Shown: positions 52,274-60,784, numbered from the stretch's first letter. The stretch is DNA of 64,000 nt from Ornithinimicrobium sufpigmenti (GCF_004322775.1 NZ_CP036403.1:806001-870000); one strand, 5' to 3'. Notes: generated by a model not told the origin, from the letters alone. Numbers and translations: made by a program.

Positions 52274-52823
52274 GGAAGTCCCAGTCCTGACGCACCTGGC
52301 CGTCCTCCGGCTCGGTCTCGTGCAGCCTCTGCCGCAGCCGGCGGACGACGGCCTCCAGCTCCTCGACGAACTGGTCCATCTCCGCGCGGGTGGCGCTCAG
52401 GGTGCCCAGGCTGAGCGCGGCCCGCTGCACCTCGTCCCGCCCGCTGCTCCACTCCACCGCCCAGAGCATCGCGTTGCGGACCAGCTGCTGCAGGTCGATG
52501 CCGGCCTGGTCGAGGTACGCGCGCAGGGCCGGCTCGTCCTCCTCGCCCAGGGTGCCCGGGTCGGGGACGCTGAAGCCGTCGCCCGCCGCGACCCAGACCC
52601 GGTCGCGGCGGTCCCGGGCGTGCTCGGGCGCCTCGACGATCATCCCGGCCTCGGCCAGCGTGCGCAGGTGGAAGCTCACCGAGTTGGCCGGCACGTCCAG
52701 CTGTCGGGCCAGGTCCACGGCCCGCATCGGCTGGTCGTGCCGCATCAGGCTGACGATGCGACGGCGCAGGGGGTGGGTCATCGCCTTGAGCATGGGGGAG
52801 GTCATCCGCACGTGGTCGGCCAT
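52173..52823 (-). CDS. ArsR-like winged-helix transcriptional regulator
   Basis: 216 residues. The DNA-binding region is MLKAMTHPLRRRIVSLMRH followed by AVDLARQLDVPANSVSFHLRTLAEAGMIVEAP. The C-terminal half is helical and acidic (EEDEPALRAYLDQAGID), as in ArsR-like regulators paired with MFS efflux genes. A TACCCT -10 element lies six bases before the ATG at 52823. It is divergent from the MFS gene at 52903, and four regular TTGCGCAA boxes occupy the gap, so it probably represses that gene. Confidence 0.9.
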   Translation of the reverse strand: MADHVRMTSPMLKAMTHPLRRRIVSLMRHDQPMRAVDLARQLDVPANSVSFHLRTLAEAGMIVEAPEHARDRRDRVWVAAGDGFSVPDPGTLGEEDEPALRAYLDQAGIDLQQLVRNAMLWAVEWSSGRDEVQRAALSLGTLSATRAEMDQFVEELEAVVRRLRQRLHETEPEDGQVRQDWDFLTVVAEADLGRAPAGEAGSAPRATAASPGSADR

Positions 52824-52852
52824 GCGGGCAGGGTAACCGGCGGACCACCCAG

Positions 52853-52902
52853 GTGCGCAAGAACACTTGCGCAATTCTAGTTGCGCAATATATGTTGCGG
52901 GT
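52853..52902. promoter_or_regulatory. Operator array of TTGCGCAA boxes at 14-bp period
   Basis: TTGCGCAA occurs at 52867-52874 and 52881-52888, with a 7/8 copy GTGCGCAA at 52853-52860 and a half-site TTGCG at 52895-52899. Box starts are exactly 14 bp apart. The array covers the MFS promoter (TATATG at 52889-52894) and the ATG follows at 52903. Likely the binding site of the adjacent ArsR-like protein. Confidence 0.7.
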
Positions 52903-54150
52903 ATGTATCGACCCGCCCCTCCGGCAACGCCCTCGCTGTGGCGCCAACCGCGCTACCTGACCTGGCTGCTCACCGACACCGCGGTGGGCCTCGCGACGCA
53001 GGTGCAGTCCTTCGTGCTGCCCCTGATCGTCATCCTGCTCACCGCCGACCCGGCCCTGGCCGGGACCGTGGCCGCCCTCGGGGTCGGCGCCCGGGTGGCG
53101 ACGACCCTGCTCGGCGGCGTGCTCGCCGACCGTCACGACCTGCGCCGGCTCATGGTCCTCAGCGGCGCGCTCGGCGCCGGGCTGGTGGCGCTCATGGCGC
53201 TCGCCTACGCCGCGGGGCTCGGGGTGACGGCGCTCGCCGTGCTCAACGCCCTCGCCGGCATCCGCGCCGGTCTGTTGGGCGTGGCCTCCGACGCGGCCCT
53301 GAAGCAGGTCGTCAGCAGCGCCCAGCTGCCGGTCGCCTCCAGCGCTAACCAGGCGCGGGACGCCGCCGTCCAGCTGGGGGCCGGGCCGGCCGGGGGTGCG
53401 CTCCTCGTCCTCGGCCCCGTGGCCGCGCTGCTCTCCACCGCGGTGGTCTTCGCCACCAGCGCCCTGTCCGCGCTGGCGCTCAGGGGCGACTTCCGGCCCG
53501 ACCGTGACCCCTCGACCGCCGGCTCGGCCTGGCGGGAGGCGGCCGACGGGGTGCGCTGGCTCTGGGGGCAGCAGGTGCTGCGCCGGATCCTGTGCGTGGC
53601 GATGCTGCTCAACCTGGGGCTGACCAGCGGCGTCACCACCCTGGTCTACGGGCTCGGCGTGCAGGGGCTGGACCCCGCCCGGATCGGCCTGGTCACCACC
53701 GCGATCGGCTCGGCCATGCTGCTCGGCGCGGTGGCCGCGGCCCGGATCGTCCAGGACGTGCCCTCGGGCATCGTCGCGACGGTCGGGATGGCGATGGCGG
53801 GCCTGTCCGTGGCGGCGCTGCCGTTCGTGCCGGGCTTCTGGCCCACGCTGGCCGTGCTCTTCGTCGGCACCCTCGGCGCCCCGGCCTGCAACGCGGCCCT
53901 GATGAGCTACTTCATGCACCTGGTGCCGCGCCGGCTGCTCGGGCGCGCCCTCAGCGGCGCCACCCTGCTCACCACCGGGGCGGTCCCGCTCTCACCGGTC
54001 ATCGCCGGCCTCGGCCTGGCCTGGGTGGGGCTCACCCCGACGCTGATGACCGCCGGGGCGATCTGCCTGCTGGCCGTGCTGGCCCTGCTCGTGGACCGTG
54101 GCCTGCGCACGCTGCCCCGTCCGGCGGACTGGCCCGAGCCGCAGGCCTGA
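52903..54150 (+). CDS. MFS transporter (MFS_3/EntS-like exporter)
   Basis: 415 residues, about twelve membrane helices, with the motif GGVLADRHDLRRLMVLSGA. This is the class of exporters related to EntS and macrolide-efflux proteins. The ATG at 52903 lies at the end of the operator array; a start at 52867 would begin inside it. Divergent from an ArsR-like gene, which suggests an inducible export system. Confidence 0.92.
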   Translation: MYRPAPPATPSLWRQPRYLTWLLTDTAVGLATQVQSFVLPLIVILLTADPALAGTVAALGVGARVATTLLGGVLADRHDLRRLMVLSGALGAGLVALMALAYAAGLGVTALAVLNALAGIRAGLLGVASDAALKQVVSSAQLPVASSANQARDAAVQLGAGPAGGALLVLGPVAALLSTAVVFATSALSALALRGDFRPDRDPSTAGSAWREAADGVRWLWGQQVLRRILCVAMLLNLGLTSGVTTLVYGLGVQGLDPARIGLVTTAIGSAMLLGAVAAARIVQDVPSGIVATVGMAMAGLSVAALPFVPGFWPTLAVLFVGTLGAPACNAALMSYFMHLVPRRLLGRALSGATLLTTGAVPLSPVIAGLGLAWVGLTPTLMTAGAICLLAVLALLVDRGLRTLPRPADWPEPQA

Positions 54151-54154
54151 GGGC

Positions 54155-54436
54155 TCAGTGGTTGCGCAGCGCGTCGATGAGCTCGTCCTTGGTCATCGAG
54201 GAACGCCCCTCGATGTCGAGCTCGGCGGCGCGCTTGCGCAGCTCCTCCACCGTCCGGTCCTCGTAGCTGCCGGCGTCGCCACCGCGCTCGCCGACCTCGC
54301 TGCGGGAGCTGTTGGCGGCGGCGTTGGCGATGCGGGCGGCCTTCTCCTTGGACGCCCCGTCGTCCCGCAGGGCCTCGTACATCTCCGGGTCCTTCACGCT
54401 CGGGCCCGGGTCCTCCTTCGTGTTCTTCTGCGCCAT
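54155..54436 (-). CDS. Small Rho-N/SAP-like domain protein
   Basis: 93 residues. The C-terminal 40 residues (YEDRTVEELRKRAAELDIEG, then MTKDELIDALRNH) fit a Rho N-terminal/SAP-like helical fold that binds nucleic acid. The N-terminal half (KTKEDPGP-type, then LRDDGASKEKAARIANAAA) is charged and helical. Similar small proteins are common in actinobacteria. A TACCGT -10 element lies seven bases before the ATG (leaderless). Confidence 0.88.
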   Translation of the reverse strand: MAQKNTKEDPGPSVKDPEMYEALRDDGASKEKAARIANAAANSSRSEVGERGGDAGSYEDRTVEELRKRAAELDIEGRSSMTKDELIDALRNH

Positions 54437-54510
54437 GAGCCCGACGGTATGCCGTCTCGTCCCGCGCGGCAGGCTGAGGCGGCGGGAGGGAACCGCATAC
54501 CCTGAAGGGC

Positions 54511-55302
54511 ATGACCCGCCACGACGGCCGCACGCCCGACCAGCTCCGCGACATCCGCTTCACCCGCAACTGGCTCGACCATGCCGAGGGGAGCGTGCTG
54601 GTCGAGTTCGGCCGCACCCGGGTGCTGTGCGCCGCCAGCTTCACCGCGGGGGTCCCGCGCTGGCGCAAGGGCAGCGGCAAGGGCTGGACGACGGCGGAGT
54701 ACGCGATGCTGCCGCGCGCCACCCACACCCGCTCCGACCGCGAGTCGGTCCGCGGCCGGATCGGCGGGCGCACGCACGAGATCAGCCGGCTCATCGGCAG
54801 GTCCCTGCGGGCGGTCGTCGACCTGGACGCGCTGGGGGAGAACACCATCCAGATCGACTGCGACGTGCTGCAGGCCGACGGCGGCACCCGCACCGCCGCG
54901 ATCACCGGTGCCTACGTCGCGCTGGTCGACGCGATCGAGAACGCCCGCGCCAAGGGCCTGATCCCCAAGGGCAAGGAGCCGATGACCGGGTCCGTGTGCG
55001 CGGTCAGCGTGGGGGTCGTCAAGGGCGAGCCGGTGCTGGACCTGGACTACGTGGAGGACGTCGACGCCGACACCGACATGAACGTGGTGATGACCGGGGA
55101 CGGCCGGTTCGTCGAGGTCCAGGGGACGGCCGAGGGGGTGCCCTTCGACCGGGAGCTGCTCGACGCCCTGCTGGACCTGGCGGCCGAGGGCTGCGCCGAG
55201 CTCACGGCCCGGCAGGCGATGGCCTTCGGCGGGGACGACATGGGCGGGGCCGACTCGCACGAGTCGGGCGCCGCCATCGACCTCGGCCCGCCCACGTGGT
55301 GA
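54511..55302 (+). CDS. rph: Ribonuclease PH
   Basis: 263 residues. A phosphate-dependent 3'-exonuclease that trims tRNA precursors. Features are [59 protein letters not shown] and the catalytic Asp region [24 protein letters not shown] -10 element (54498-54503) lies seven bases before the ATG. The stop overlaps the rdgB start by four bases. A slightly longer than usual C-terminal tail ([10 protein letters not shown]) is present. Confidence 0.97.
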   Translation: MTRHDGRTPDQLRDIRFTRNWLDHAEGSVLVEFGRTRVLCAASFTAGVPRWRKGSGKGWTTAEYAMLPRATHTRSDRESVRGRIGGRTHEISRLIGRSLRAVVDLDALGENTIQIDCDVLQADGGTRTAAITGAYVALVDAIENARAKGLIPKGKEPMTGSVCAVSVGVVKGEPVLDLDYVEDVDADTDMNVVMTGDGRFVEVQGTAEGVPFDRELLDALLDLAAEGCAELTARQAMAFGGDDMGGADSHESGAAIDLGPPTW

Positions 55303-55982
55303 CCCAGCGTCGCCTGGTCCTGGCCACCCGCAACGCGCACAAGGTCGGCGAGCTGCGCGACATCCTCGCCGACGTGCTGCGGTCCACCGGGCTCGAGCTG
55401 GTCGGGCTGGACGCCTTCGAGGGCCTGGAGGACGTGGTCGAGTCCGGCGTCACCTTCGCCGAGAACGCCCTGCTCAAGGCCCGGTATGCCGCCGCGGCCA
55501 CCGGACTGCCGGCGCTCGCCGACGACTCGGGGCTGGCGGTCGACGTCCTGGGTGGCGCGCCCGGTGTCTTCTCCGCACGGTGGTCCGGGCCGCTGGCCGA
55601 GGCGACCGGAGTCGCCAAGGACGAGGCCAACAACCAGCTGCTCCTGGCCCAGCTCGCCGACGTGCCGGACGAGCACCGGGACGCCGGTTTCGTCTGCGCC
55701 GCGGCCCTGGTCGTGCCCGGCCGGGAAGGGACCAGCGCCGGCGCCAGCGCCGGCGACACGGCGGAGGTGGCGGACATGACGGCGGTGGTCCGTGAGGGCA
55801 CCTGCCGCGGGGTGCTCGCGCACGAGCCCCGAGGAACCCAGGGTTTCGGCTACGACCCGCTCCTGGTCCGTCCGGACGGCCGGACCCTCGCCGAGCACAC
55901 CGCCGAGGAGAAGAACGCGATCTCCCACCGCGGCGCCGCCTTCCGCGAGCTGGCCGGAGACATTGAGCGGCTCCTGGGCTGA
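55299..55982 (+). CDS. rdgB: RdgB/HAM1 non-canonical purine NTP pyrophosphatase
   Basis: 227 residues. Removes dITP, XTP and related nucleotides to prevent their incorporation. Motifs are [42 protein letters not shown] and [12 protein letters not shown] small Gly/Ala/Ser/Thr insertion (about residues 145-165) interrupts the usual loop. The GTG overlaps the rph stop (GTGA), confirming translational coupling. Confidence 0.96.
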   Translation: MTQRRLVLATRNAHKVGELRDILADVLRSTGLELVGLDAFEGLEDVVESGVTFAENALLKARYAAAATGLPALADDSGLAVDVLGGAPGVFSARWSGPLAEATGVAKDEANNQLLLAQLADVPDEHRDAGFVCAAALVVPGREGTSAGASAGDTAEVADMTAVVREGTCRGVLAHEPRGTQGFGYDPLLVRPDGRTLAEHTAEEKNAISHRGAAFRELAGDIERLLG

Positions 55983-56004
55983 GCAGCAGCTCGTCCACCT
56001 CACC

Positions 56005-56060
56005 GACTGCTGCGACGGTGCACGCCCGGACGCCTTGAGGCGTGCACACCCGCGTCACTC
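56005..56060. repeat. 56-bp palindromic repeat, copy R3
   Basis: Same length and arms as R1 and R2: TGCACGC (56019-56025), 14-bp centre, GCGTGCA (56040-56046), with GACTGC and TCACTC at the ends. It lies 22 bases after the rdgB stop, upstream of thrC. Confidence 0.75.
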
Positions 56061-56090
56061 GGGAAGGCCGAGCTGACCGACCACGCCCCA

Positions 56091-56125
56091 GCCCCCTGCC
56101 GAGCCGCGGTTCGCTCGGTGGGGGC
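56091..56125. terminator. Hairpin between rdgB and thrC
   Basis: GCCCCC and CCGAGC on the left pair with GCTCGG and GGGGGC on the right (12 bp with a small internal loop, 8-base apical loop). It may terminate the rph-rdgB transcript; the thrC promoter element TACCCT (56134-56139) follows nine bases later. Confidence 0.6.
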
Positions 56126-56175
56126 CCACCCCATACCCTTGCCCTGACCCCACGGCACCTGCAGAAGAGGAACCC

Positions 56176-57270
56176 ATGGCGCACCAGTGGCGCGGCGTGA
56201 TCGCCGAGTATGCCGACCGGCTGCCGGCCGGCCTCACCGAGCAGGTCGTTACCCTGCGCGAGGGCGGCACGCCGCTCATCCCGGCCGAGCACCTCTCCGA
56301 GCTGGTGGGGGCGCAGGTGCACGTGAAGTACGAGGGGCTGAACCCGACCGGGTCGTTCAAGGACCGGGGGATGACCGCGGCGATCAGCGACGCGGCCCGC
56401 AAGGGTGCCCGCGCTGTGATCTGCGCCTCGACCGGCAACACCTCGGCCAGCGCCGCCGCCTACGCGACCAAGGCCGGCATGACCTGCGGCGTGCTGGTGC
56501 CCGAGGGCAAGATCGCGATGGGCAAGCTCTCCCAGGCGATCGCGCACGGTGCCACGCTCATCCAGGTCGACGGCAACTTCGACGACTGCCTGACCGTGGC
56601 CCGCAAGCTGGCCGAGGCCTACCCGGTCGAGCTGGTCAACAGCGTCAACCCCGCCCGGATCGAGGGCCAGAAGACCGCCGCCTTCGAGATCGTGGACGCG
56701 CTCGGCGACGCCCCGGACATCCACTGCCTGCCGGTCGGCAACGCCGGCAACATCACGGCCTACTGGCAGGGCTACCGGGAGTATGCCGACGCCGACGCCC
56801 CGGGAGCCGGTGGGGTCGCGGTGGCCACGCGGCGGCCGCGGATGTTCGGCTTCCAGGCCGCCGGGGCGGCCCCGCTCGTCCTGGGTCACCCCGTGGACGA
56901 GCCGGAGACGGTCGCGACGGCGATCCGGATCGGCAACCCGGCGTCCTGGGACCAGGCCGTCGCGGCGCGCGAGGAGTCCGGGGGCCTGATCGACGCGGTG
57001 ACGGACGAGGAGATCCTGTCGGCGCACCGTCTGCTCTCCTCCCGCGAGGGCATCTTCGTCGAGCCGGCGTCGGCAGCCTCGGTCGCCGGGCTGCTCAAGG
57101 CGCACGACGCAGGGCTGGTGCCCGCCGGCTCGACGGTCGTGTGCACGGTGACCGGCCACGGTCTGAAGGACCCCCAGTGGGCGCTCCGCAACGCCGACGG
57201 CGAGGAGGTCGAGCCGGTGCGGGTCAGCGTCGACGTGGTCAGCGCCGCCGACGCGCTGGGGCTGGGGTGA
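56176..57270 (+). CDS. thrC: Threonine synthase
   Basis: 364 residues; PLP enzyme converting O-phosphohomoserine to threonine. The PLP lysine is in [11 protein letters not shown]; the phosphate-binding loop [13 protein letters not shown] and [10 protein letters not shown] are clear. GAAGAGGA precedes the ATG. Adjacent thrB completes the last two steps. The usual homoserine dehydrogenase (hom) is not upstream; rdgB is, so the hom-thrC-thrB order found in many actinobacteria is broken at this point. Confidence 0.97.
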   Translation: MAHQWRGVIAEYADRLPAGLTEQVVTLREGGTPLIPAEHLSELVGAQVHVKYEGLNPTGSFKDRGMTAAISDAARKGARAVICASTGNTSASAAAYATKAGMTCGVLVPEGKIAMGKLSQAIAHGATLIQVDGNFDDCLTVARKLAEAYPVELVNSVNPARIEGQKTAAFEIVDALGDAPDIHCLPVGNAGNITAYWQGYREYADADAPGAGGVAVATRRPRMFGFQAAGAAPLVLGHPVDEPETVATAIRIGNPASWDQAVAAREESGGLIDAVTDEEILSAHRLLSSREGIFVEPASAASVAGLLKAHDAGLVPAGSTVVCTVTGHGLKDPQWALRNADGEEVEPVRVSVDVVSAADALGLG

Positions 57271-57277
57271 GCCGAGG

Positions 57278-58216
57278 ATGACCTTCGCCCTGCGGGCCGG
57301 GTCGTCGGTGTCGGTGCGGGTCCCGGCCAGCTCGGCCAACCTCGGCCCAGGCTTCGACACGGTGGGGCTGGCGCTCGGGCTGCACGACGAGTATGCGGTG
57401 CAGGTGCTGCCGGAGCCCGGTCACCTCGAGGTCCTGCTCGAGGGGGAAGGGGCGGGGCAGCTCCCCACCGACGAGCGGCACCTGGTGGCCACGCGGCTCC
57501 GGGAGGCGCTGGAGGCCGGTGGCATCGGCTGGCTGGACGGCTACGGGCTGCGGCTGACCTGCCGCAACACCATCCCGATGTCCGCCGGTCTGGGGTCCTC
57601 CGCCGCGGCGATCGTGGGCGGGTTGGGCCTGGGCTTCGCCCTGGTCCGGGGCGGGGACCTCACCGAGGCGGACCTGGGGCTGGTCAACACGCACGCCGGG
57701 GTGGCGGAGGGCCATCCCGACAACTCCTCCGCCTCCGTCTACGGCGGCCTCACCGTGTCCTGGATGCCGTCGCCGCAGGTGGTGCGGACCGCGCGGCCGA
57801 CGCTGCACCCGGACGTCGTCCCCGTCGTGCTGGTCCCGGCCGGTCGCCGCCTGGACACGGCCCTGGCCCGCTCCGTCCTGCGCCCGCAGGTTGCGAGGGC
57901 CGATGCGATCCGCCAGGCCGGCCGGGCCGCCCTGCTCGTGCACGCCCTCACCACCGAGCCGGCGCTGCTGCTGGACGCGACGGAGGACTGGCTGCACCAG
58001 GAGCAGCGGCGGCAGGTCTACCCGGTGACGATGGGAGCGGTCGAGACGTTGCGGGCGCTCGGCCATGCAGCGGTCGTCTCCGGCGCCGGGCCGACCGTGC
58101 TCTGCCTCACCACGCGCGAGCTGGCCGACGTCGTGATCGGGGAGGCCCGCTCGTGGGGTCGGGACTGGAAGGTGGTCGCCCCCGGGGTGCCGGCCGTGGG
58201 GCTGCAGTTGGTGTGA
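57278..58216 (+). CDS. thrB: Homoserine kinase
   Basis: 312 residues of the GHMP kinase family; phosphorylates homoserine. The N-terminus (VRVPASSANLGPGFDTVG), the phosphate loop IPMSAGLGSSAAAIVGG, and EGHPDNSSASVYGG are intact. The ATG lies seven bases after the thrC stop. Together with thrC it forms the threonine pathway pair. Confidence 0.96.
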   Translation: MTFALRAGSSVSVRVPASSANLGPGFDTVGLALGLHDEYAVQVLPEPGHLEVLLEGEGAGQLPTDERHLVATRLREALEAGGIGWLDGYGLRLTCRNTIPMSAGLGSSAAAIVGGLGLGFALVRGGDLTEADLGLVNTHAGVAEGHPDNSSASVYGGLTVSWMPSPQVVRTARPTLHPDVVPVVLVPAGRRLDTALARSVLRPQVARADAIRQAGRAALLVHALTTEPALLLDATEDWLHQEQRRQVYPVTMGAVETLRALGHAAVVSGAGPTVLCLTTRELADVVIGEARSWGRDWKVVAPGVPAVGLQLV

Positions 58217-58252
58217 GCGGAGGTCTCCTCCGGTGGTGCGAGGATGCACGGC

Positions 58253-59116
58253 ATGACCACGCAGACCCCGCCCACCACCTTGCGCTTTTCCCAGGTCGAC
58301 GTCTTCAGCGGCAGCGGGCTGCACGGCAACCCGGTCGCCGTGGTCCACGACGCCGACGGGCTGTCGGAGGAGACGATGGCCCGGTTCGCCCGCTGGACCA
58401 ACCTGTCCGAGACCACCTTCCTGCTGCGCCCGACCGACCCCGCCGCCGACTACCGCGTCCGCATCTTCACCACCGGCGGCGAGCTGCCGTTCGCCGGCCA
58501 CCCCACCCTGGGCAGCGCCCACGCCTGGTTGGAGGCGGGCGGGGTGCCGCGGGACCCCGACCGGGTCGTGCAGGAGTGCGGGGTCGGGCTGGTGCCCGTG
58601 CGCCGGGGCGAACGGCTGGCCTTCGCCGCGCCGCCGCTGCTGCGCTCGGGGCCGGTGGACGCCGAGCACGCCGCCCGGGTGCGGCAGGCCCTGGGCCTGA
58701 GCGAGGAGCAGGTGCTGCGGATGGCCTGGGTCGACAACGGCCCCGGCTGGGTCGGGATCGAGCTGGCCAGCGCCGAGGAGGTGCTGGCCGTCGAGCCCGT
58801 CCTGCACCTCAGCGGGCAGCTCAAGGCGGGGCTCGTCGGCCGCTGGCCAGACCCCGAGGCGGCGGGCAAGGACGTCGAGGTGCGGGCCTTCTACGGCGAC
58901 GGCGCCGACTTCATGGAGGACCCCGTCACCGGCAGCCTCAACGCCGGGCTGGCGCAGTGGCTGATCGGCGAAGGGCGTCTGCCCGAGCGGTATGTCGCGG
59001 GGCAAGGCTCGCGGTTGCGTCGCGACGGCCGGGTGCACGTGGAGAGGGAGGCTGGGGAGGTCTGGGTCGGCGGCGACGCCACCGTGACCATCAGGGGAGG
59101 GGTCCTGCTCCGGTGA
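58253..59116 (+). CDS. PhzF family isomerase-like protein
   Basis: 287 residues. PhzF-fold features are SQVDVFSGSGLHGNPVAVV, the catalytic-Glu loop WTNLSETTFLL, RIFTTGGELPFAGHPTLGSAHA and EDPVTGSLNAGLAQWL. No phenazine genes accompany it, so a general isomerase role is more likely than phenazine synthesis. The ATG at 58253 is preferred; an ATG at 58244 would add three residues. Confidence 0.9.
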   Translation: MTTQTPPTTLRFSQVDVFSGSGLHGNPVAVVHDADGLSEETMARFARWTNLSETTFLLRPTDPAADYRVRIFTTGGELPFAGHPTLGSAHAWLEAGGVPRDPDRVVQECGVGLVPVRRGERLAFAAPPLLRSGPVDAEHAARVRQALGLSEEQVLRMAWVDNGPGWVGIELASAEEVLAVEPVLHLSGQLKAGLVGRWPDPEAAGKDVEVRAFYGDGADFMEDPVTGSLNAGLAQWLIGEGRLPERYVAGQGSRLRRDGRVHVEREAGEVWVGGDATVTIRGGVLLR

Positions 59117-59124
59117 TCGTCCGC

Positions 59125-59157
59125 GTGACCGCGGGCCGGTGGCCCGGTGGGCGTCAC
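59125..59157. terminator. Convergent hairpin between the PhzF and SGNH genes
   Basis: CGGGCC-GGT-GGCCCG (59132-59146) is an inner hairpin, with outer GTGAC (59125-59129) and GTCAC (59153-59157) able to pair. The position between convergent stops suggests a shared bidirectional terminator. Confidence 0.45.
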
Positions 59158-59981
59158 CGCAGGCGGCTGGGGTTGATCTGCGAGCGCAGCGCCACGCCAT
59201 AGGCGTGCTGACCCTCCGCCGTCGGGTGCAGGGGAACGGGCTGGTCCAGGCCGGTGAGCCAGGCGTCGTGGGCGTTGACCCCGTGACCGGTGAACCTGCC
59301 GGTCACGTCCACGAACTCGAAGCCGTGGTCCGCTGCGGCGTCCGCGATGACCGTGTTGAGCAGGTCGGCGCCGGCGTTGAGCAGCCCCTGCTCGGTCACC
59401 GAGATCGTCGCCGACAGCTGCGGGAGGGGGATAAAGTTGCCGTGCTCGGGGGAGAAGAGGCGGGGGTAGCCGGTGACGACCACGTGGGCGTCCGGGGCTG
59501 CGGCACGGACCTGGGTGTAGGCGGTGTCCAGGGCGGCCGGGAGCTGCTGCTCGATCGTCTGTGAGGTGCCCTGGACGGCCTGGGCGCACTGCGCCTCGGT
59601 CCCCACCAGGCAGGCGGTGACGGCCGCCGACCAGCCGATGTCGTTGCCCCCGATCGAGACCGTGACCAGGTCGGTGCCGGGGCTCAACGCAGTCATCTGC
59701 GTGGCCAGCATGCTGGGGATCGTGGCGCCGGCGCAGGCGGCGAAGTCGTCGAGGTCGATCCGCATCCGGCCGTCGAGGACGTGCGGGTGGGCCACGTCGG
59801 TGCGGCCGCAGTCGTCCTGGGCCGCCGCCGCACCCGAGCCCGCGGCGAACGAGTCGCCCAGGGCGTCATAGACGAACCGGTGCGGGGAGCCCGTGGCGGG
59901 GAAGGCGCTCGTCGCGGCGAGGGCCAGACCGCAGGCGGCGACTGCGAGGAGAGGACGGCGGCGCTGGGGAACGGTCTCCAT
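59154..59981 (-). CDS. Secreted SGNH/GDSL-type hydrolase
   Basis: 275 residues with a Sec signal peptide (about 1-31). Block I YDALGDSFAAGSG carries the catalytic Ser; block III is SIGGNDIGW; block V is PLHPTAEGQHAYG with the catalytic His. The residue three before that His is Val rather than Asp, so the enzyme may use a Ser-His dyad as in some actinobacterial lipases. Several Cys pairs suggest disulfides. TAGCCT lies six bases before the ATG at 59981. Probably an extracellular lipase or esterase. Confidence 0.92.
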   Translation of the reverse strand: METVPQRRRPLLAVAACGLALAATSAFPATGSPHRFVYDALGDSFAAGSGAAAAQDDCGRTDVAHPHVLDGRMRIDLDDFAACAGATIPSMLATQMTALSPGTDLVTVSIGGNDIGWSAAVTACLVGTEAQCAQAVQGTSQTIEQQLPAALDTAYTQVRAAAPDAHVVVTGYPRLFSPEHGNFIPLPQLSATISVTEQGLLNAGADLLNTVIADAAADHGFEFVDVTGRFTGHGVNAHDAWLTGLDQPVPLHPTAEGQHAYGVALRSQINPSRLR

Positions 59982-60060
59982 CCTCGGAGGCTAGTGCGTG
60001 CGCCCTCCGGGTGCACGCCTCGACGGGTGCCGGGCGACGGGTCGTTAGGCTGACCCTCAC

Positions 60061-60142
60061 GCGCTCGTGGTGGAACTGGCAGACACGCAGGATTTAGGTT
60101 CCTGTGCCTTCGGGTGTGCGGGTTCAAGTCCCGCCGAGCGCA
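60061..60142 (+). tRNA. tRNA-Leu (anticodon UAG)
   Basis: Acceptor arms GCGCTCG (60061-60067) and CGAGCGC (60135-60141) pair perfectly, with A60142 as discriminator. The D-arm is TGGTGGAACTGGCAGACACG. The anticodon stem CAGGA/TCCTG encloses TTTAGGT (anticodon TAG). A long variable arm (GTGCC-TTCG-GGTGTG) and the T-arm GGGTTCAAGTCCCGC are typical of tRNA-Leu. CC follows but no encoded CCA. Confidence 0.93.
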
Positions 60143-60260
60143 CCGACCGGACGCACCGTCCTCACCGACCGGACGCACCGTCCTCACCGACCGGAGGCAC
60201 CGTCCTCACCGACCGGACGCACCGTCCTCACCGACCGGAGGCACCGTCTGCACGCACCGC
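60141..60260 (+). repeat. 22-bp tandem repeats starting in the tRNA-Leu 3' end
   Basis: A partial unit (CACCGACCGG) begins at 60141 on the last bases of the tRNA. Four full units built on CGCACCGTCCTCACCGACCG follow at 60151, 60173, 60195 and 60217, and a degenerate fifth at 60239. Two unit types alternate, differing mainly at ACG versus AGG. No integrase is nearby. Confidence 0.85.
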
Positions 60261-60262
60261 AC

Positions 60263-60306
60263 GTGAGTTTCATGCGCTTGGTCGGTGAGTTTTGTGCGCT
60301 TGGTCG
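60263..60306 (+). repeat. Direct pair of 22-bp repeats before the bcp stop
   Basis: GTGAGTTT-C-ATGCGCTTGGTCG (60263-60284) and GTGAGTTT-T-GTGCGCTTGGTCG (60285-60306) differ at two positions. The second abuts the bcp stop codon. Confidence 0.75.
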
Positions 60307-60307
60307 G

Positions 60308-60784
60308 TCAGGCCGGCAGGTCGACCTTGAGCTGCTTGGCCAGGGAGGCCACGTGGCCCGTGGCGCGCACGTTGTACTTCGCCAGCTCGACCACGCCTTG
60401 CTCGTCGATGACGAAGGTGCTGCGGATGACGCCGACGACGGTCCGGCCGTAGTTCTTCTTCTCCCCGTAGGCGCCGTAGGCGGTGAGCATCTCCTTGTCG
60501 GGGTCGGAGAGGAGGGGGAAGGGCAGCGACTCCTTCTCGGCGAACGTGGCCAGCTTCTCCGGTGCGTCGGGGGAGACGCCCACGACGGCATACCCGTGCT
60601 GCTGGAAGACGGACTCGTTGTCGCGGAAGTCGCACGCCTGGGTGGTGCAGCCGGGGGTCATCGCGGCGGGGTAGACGTAGATGATCACCTTGCGACCGGC
60701 GAAGTCCGACAGGCTCACCGTCCGGCCGTCCGCATCGGACAGGCTCCAGGCGGGGGCGGGCTGGCCGGGCTCGAGTCGGGACAT
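60308..60784 (-). CDS. bcp: Bcp/PrxQ-type thiol peroxidase
   Basis: 158 residues. A thioredoxin-dependent peroxiredoxin reducing peroxides. The active-site loop is PGCTTQACDFRD; the first Cys is the peroxidatic residue and the second, five positions on, fits the resolving Cys of the alpha2 PrxQ class. GGAGGT lies before the ATG at 60784. It is divergent from the DUF3618 gene. Confidence 0.94.
   Translation of the reverse strand: MSRLEPGQPAPAWSLSDADGRTVSLSDFAGRKVIIYVYPAAMTPGCTTQACDFRDNESVFQQHGYAVVGVSPDAPEKLATFAEKESLPFPLLSDPDKEMLTAYGAYGEKKNYGRTVVGVIRSTFVIDEQGVVELAKYNVRATGHVASLAKQLKVDLPA

Noticed and set aside
57278..58216. A frame on the minus strand covering thrB and the PhzF gene (57239-59200)
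   Set aside because: Antisense to two genes with intact family motifs; it has typical shadow composition.
60141..60260. Possible CRISPR array or attachment site of a resident island
   Set aside because: Units abut without spacers and there is no integrase or cargo next to the tRNA; only an old attachment scar remains possible.
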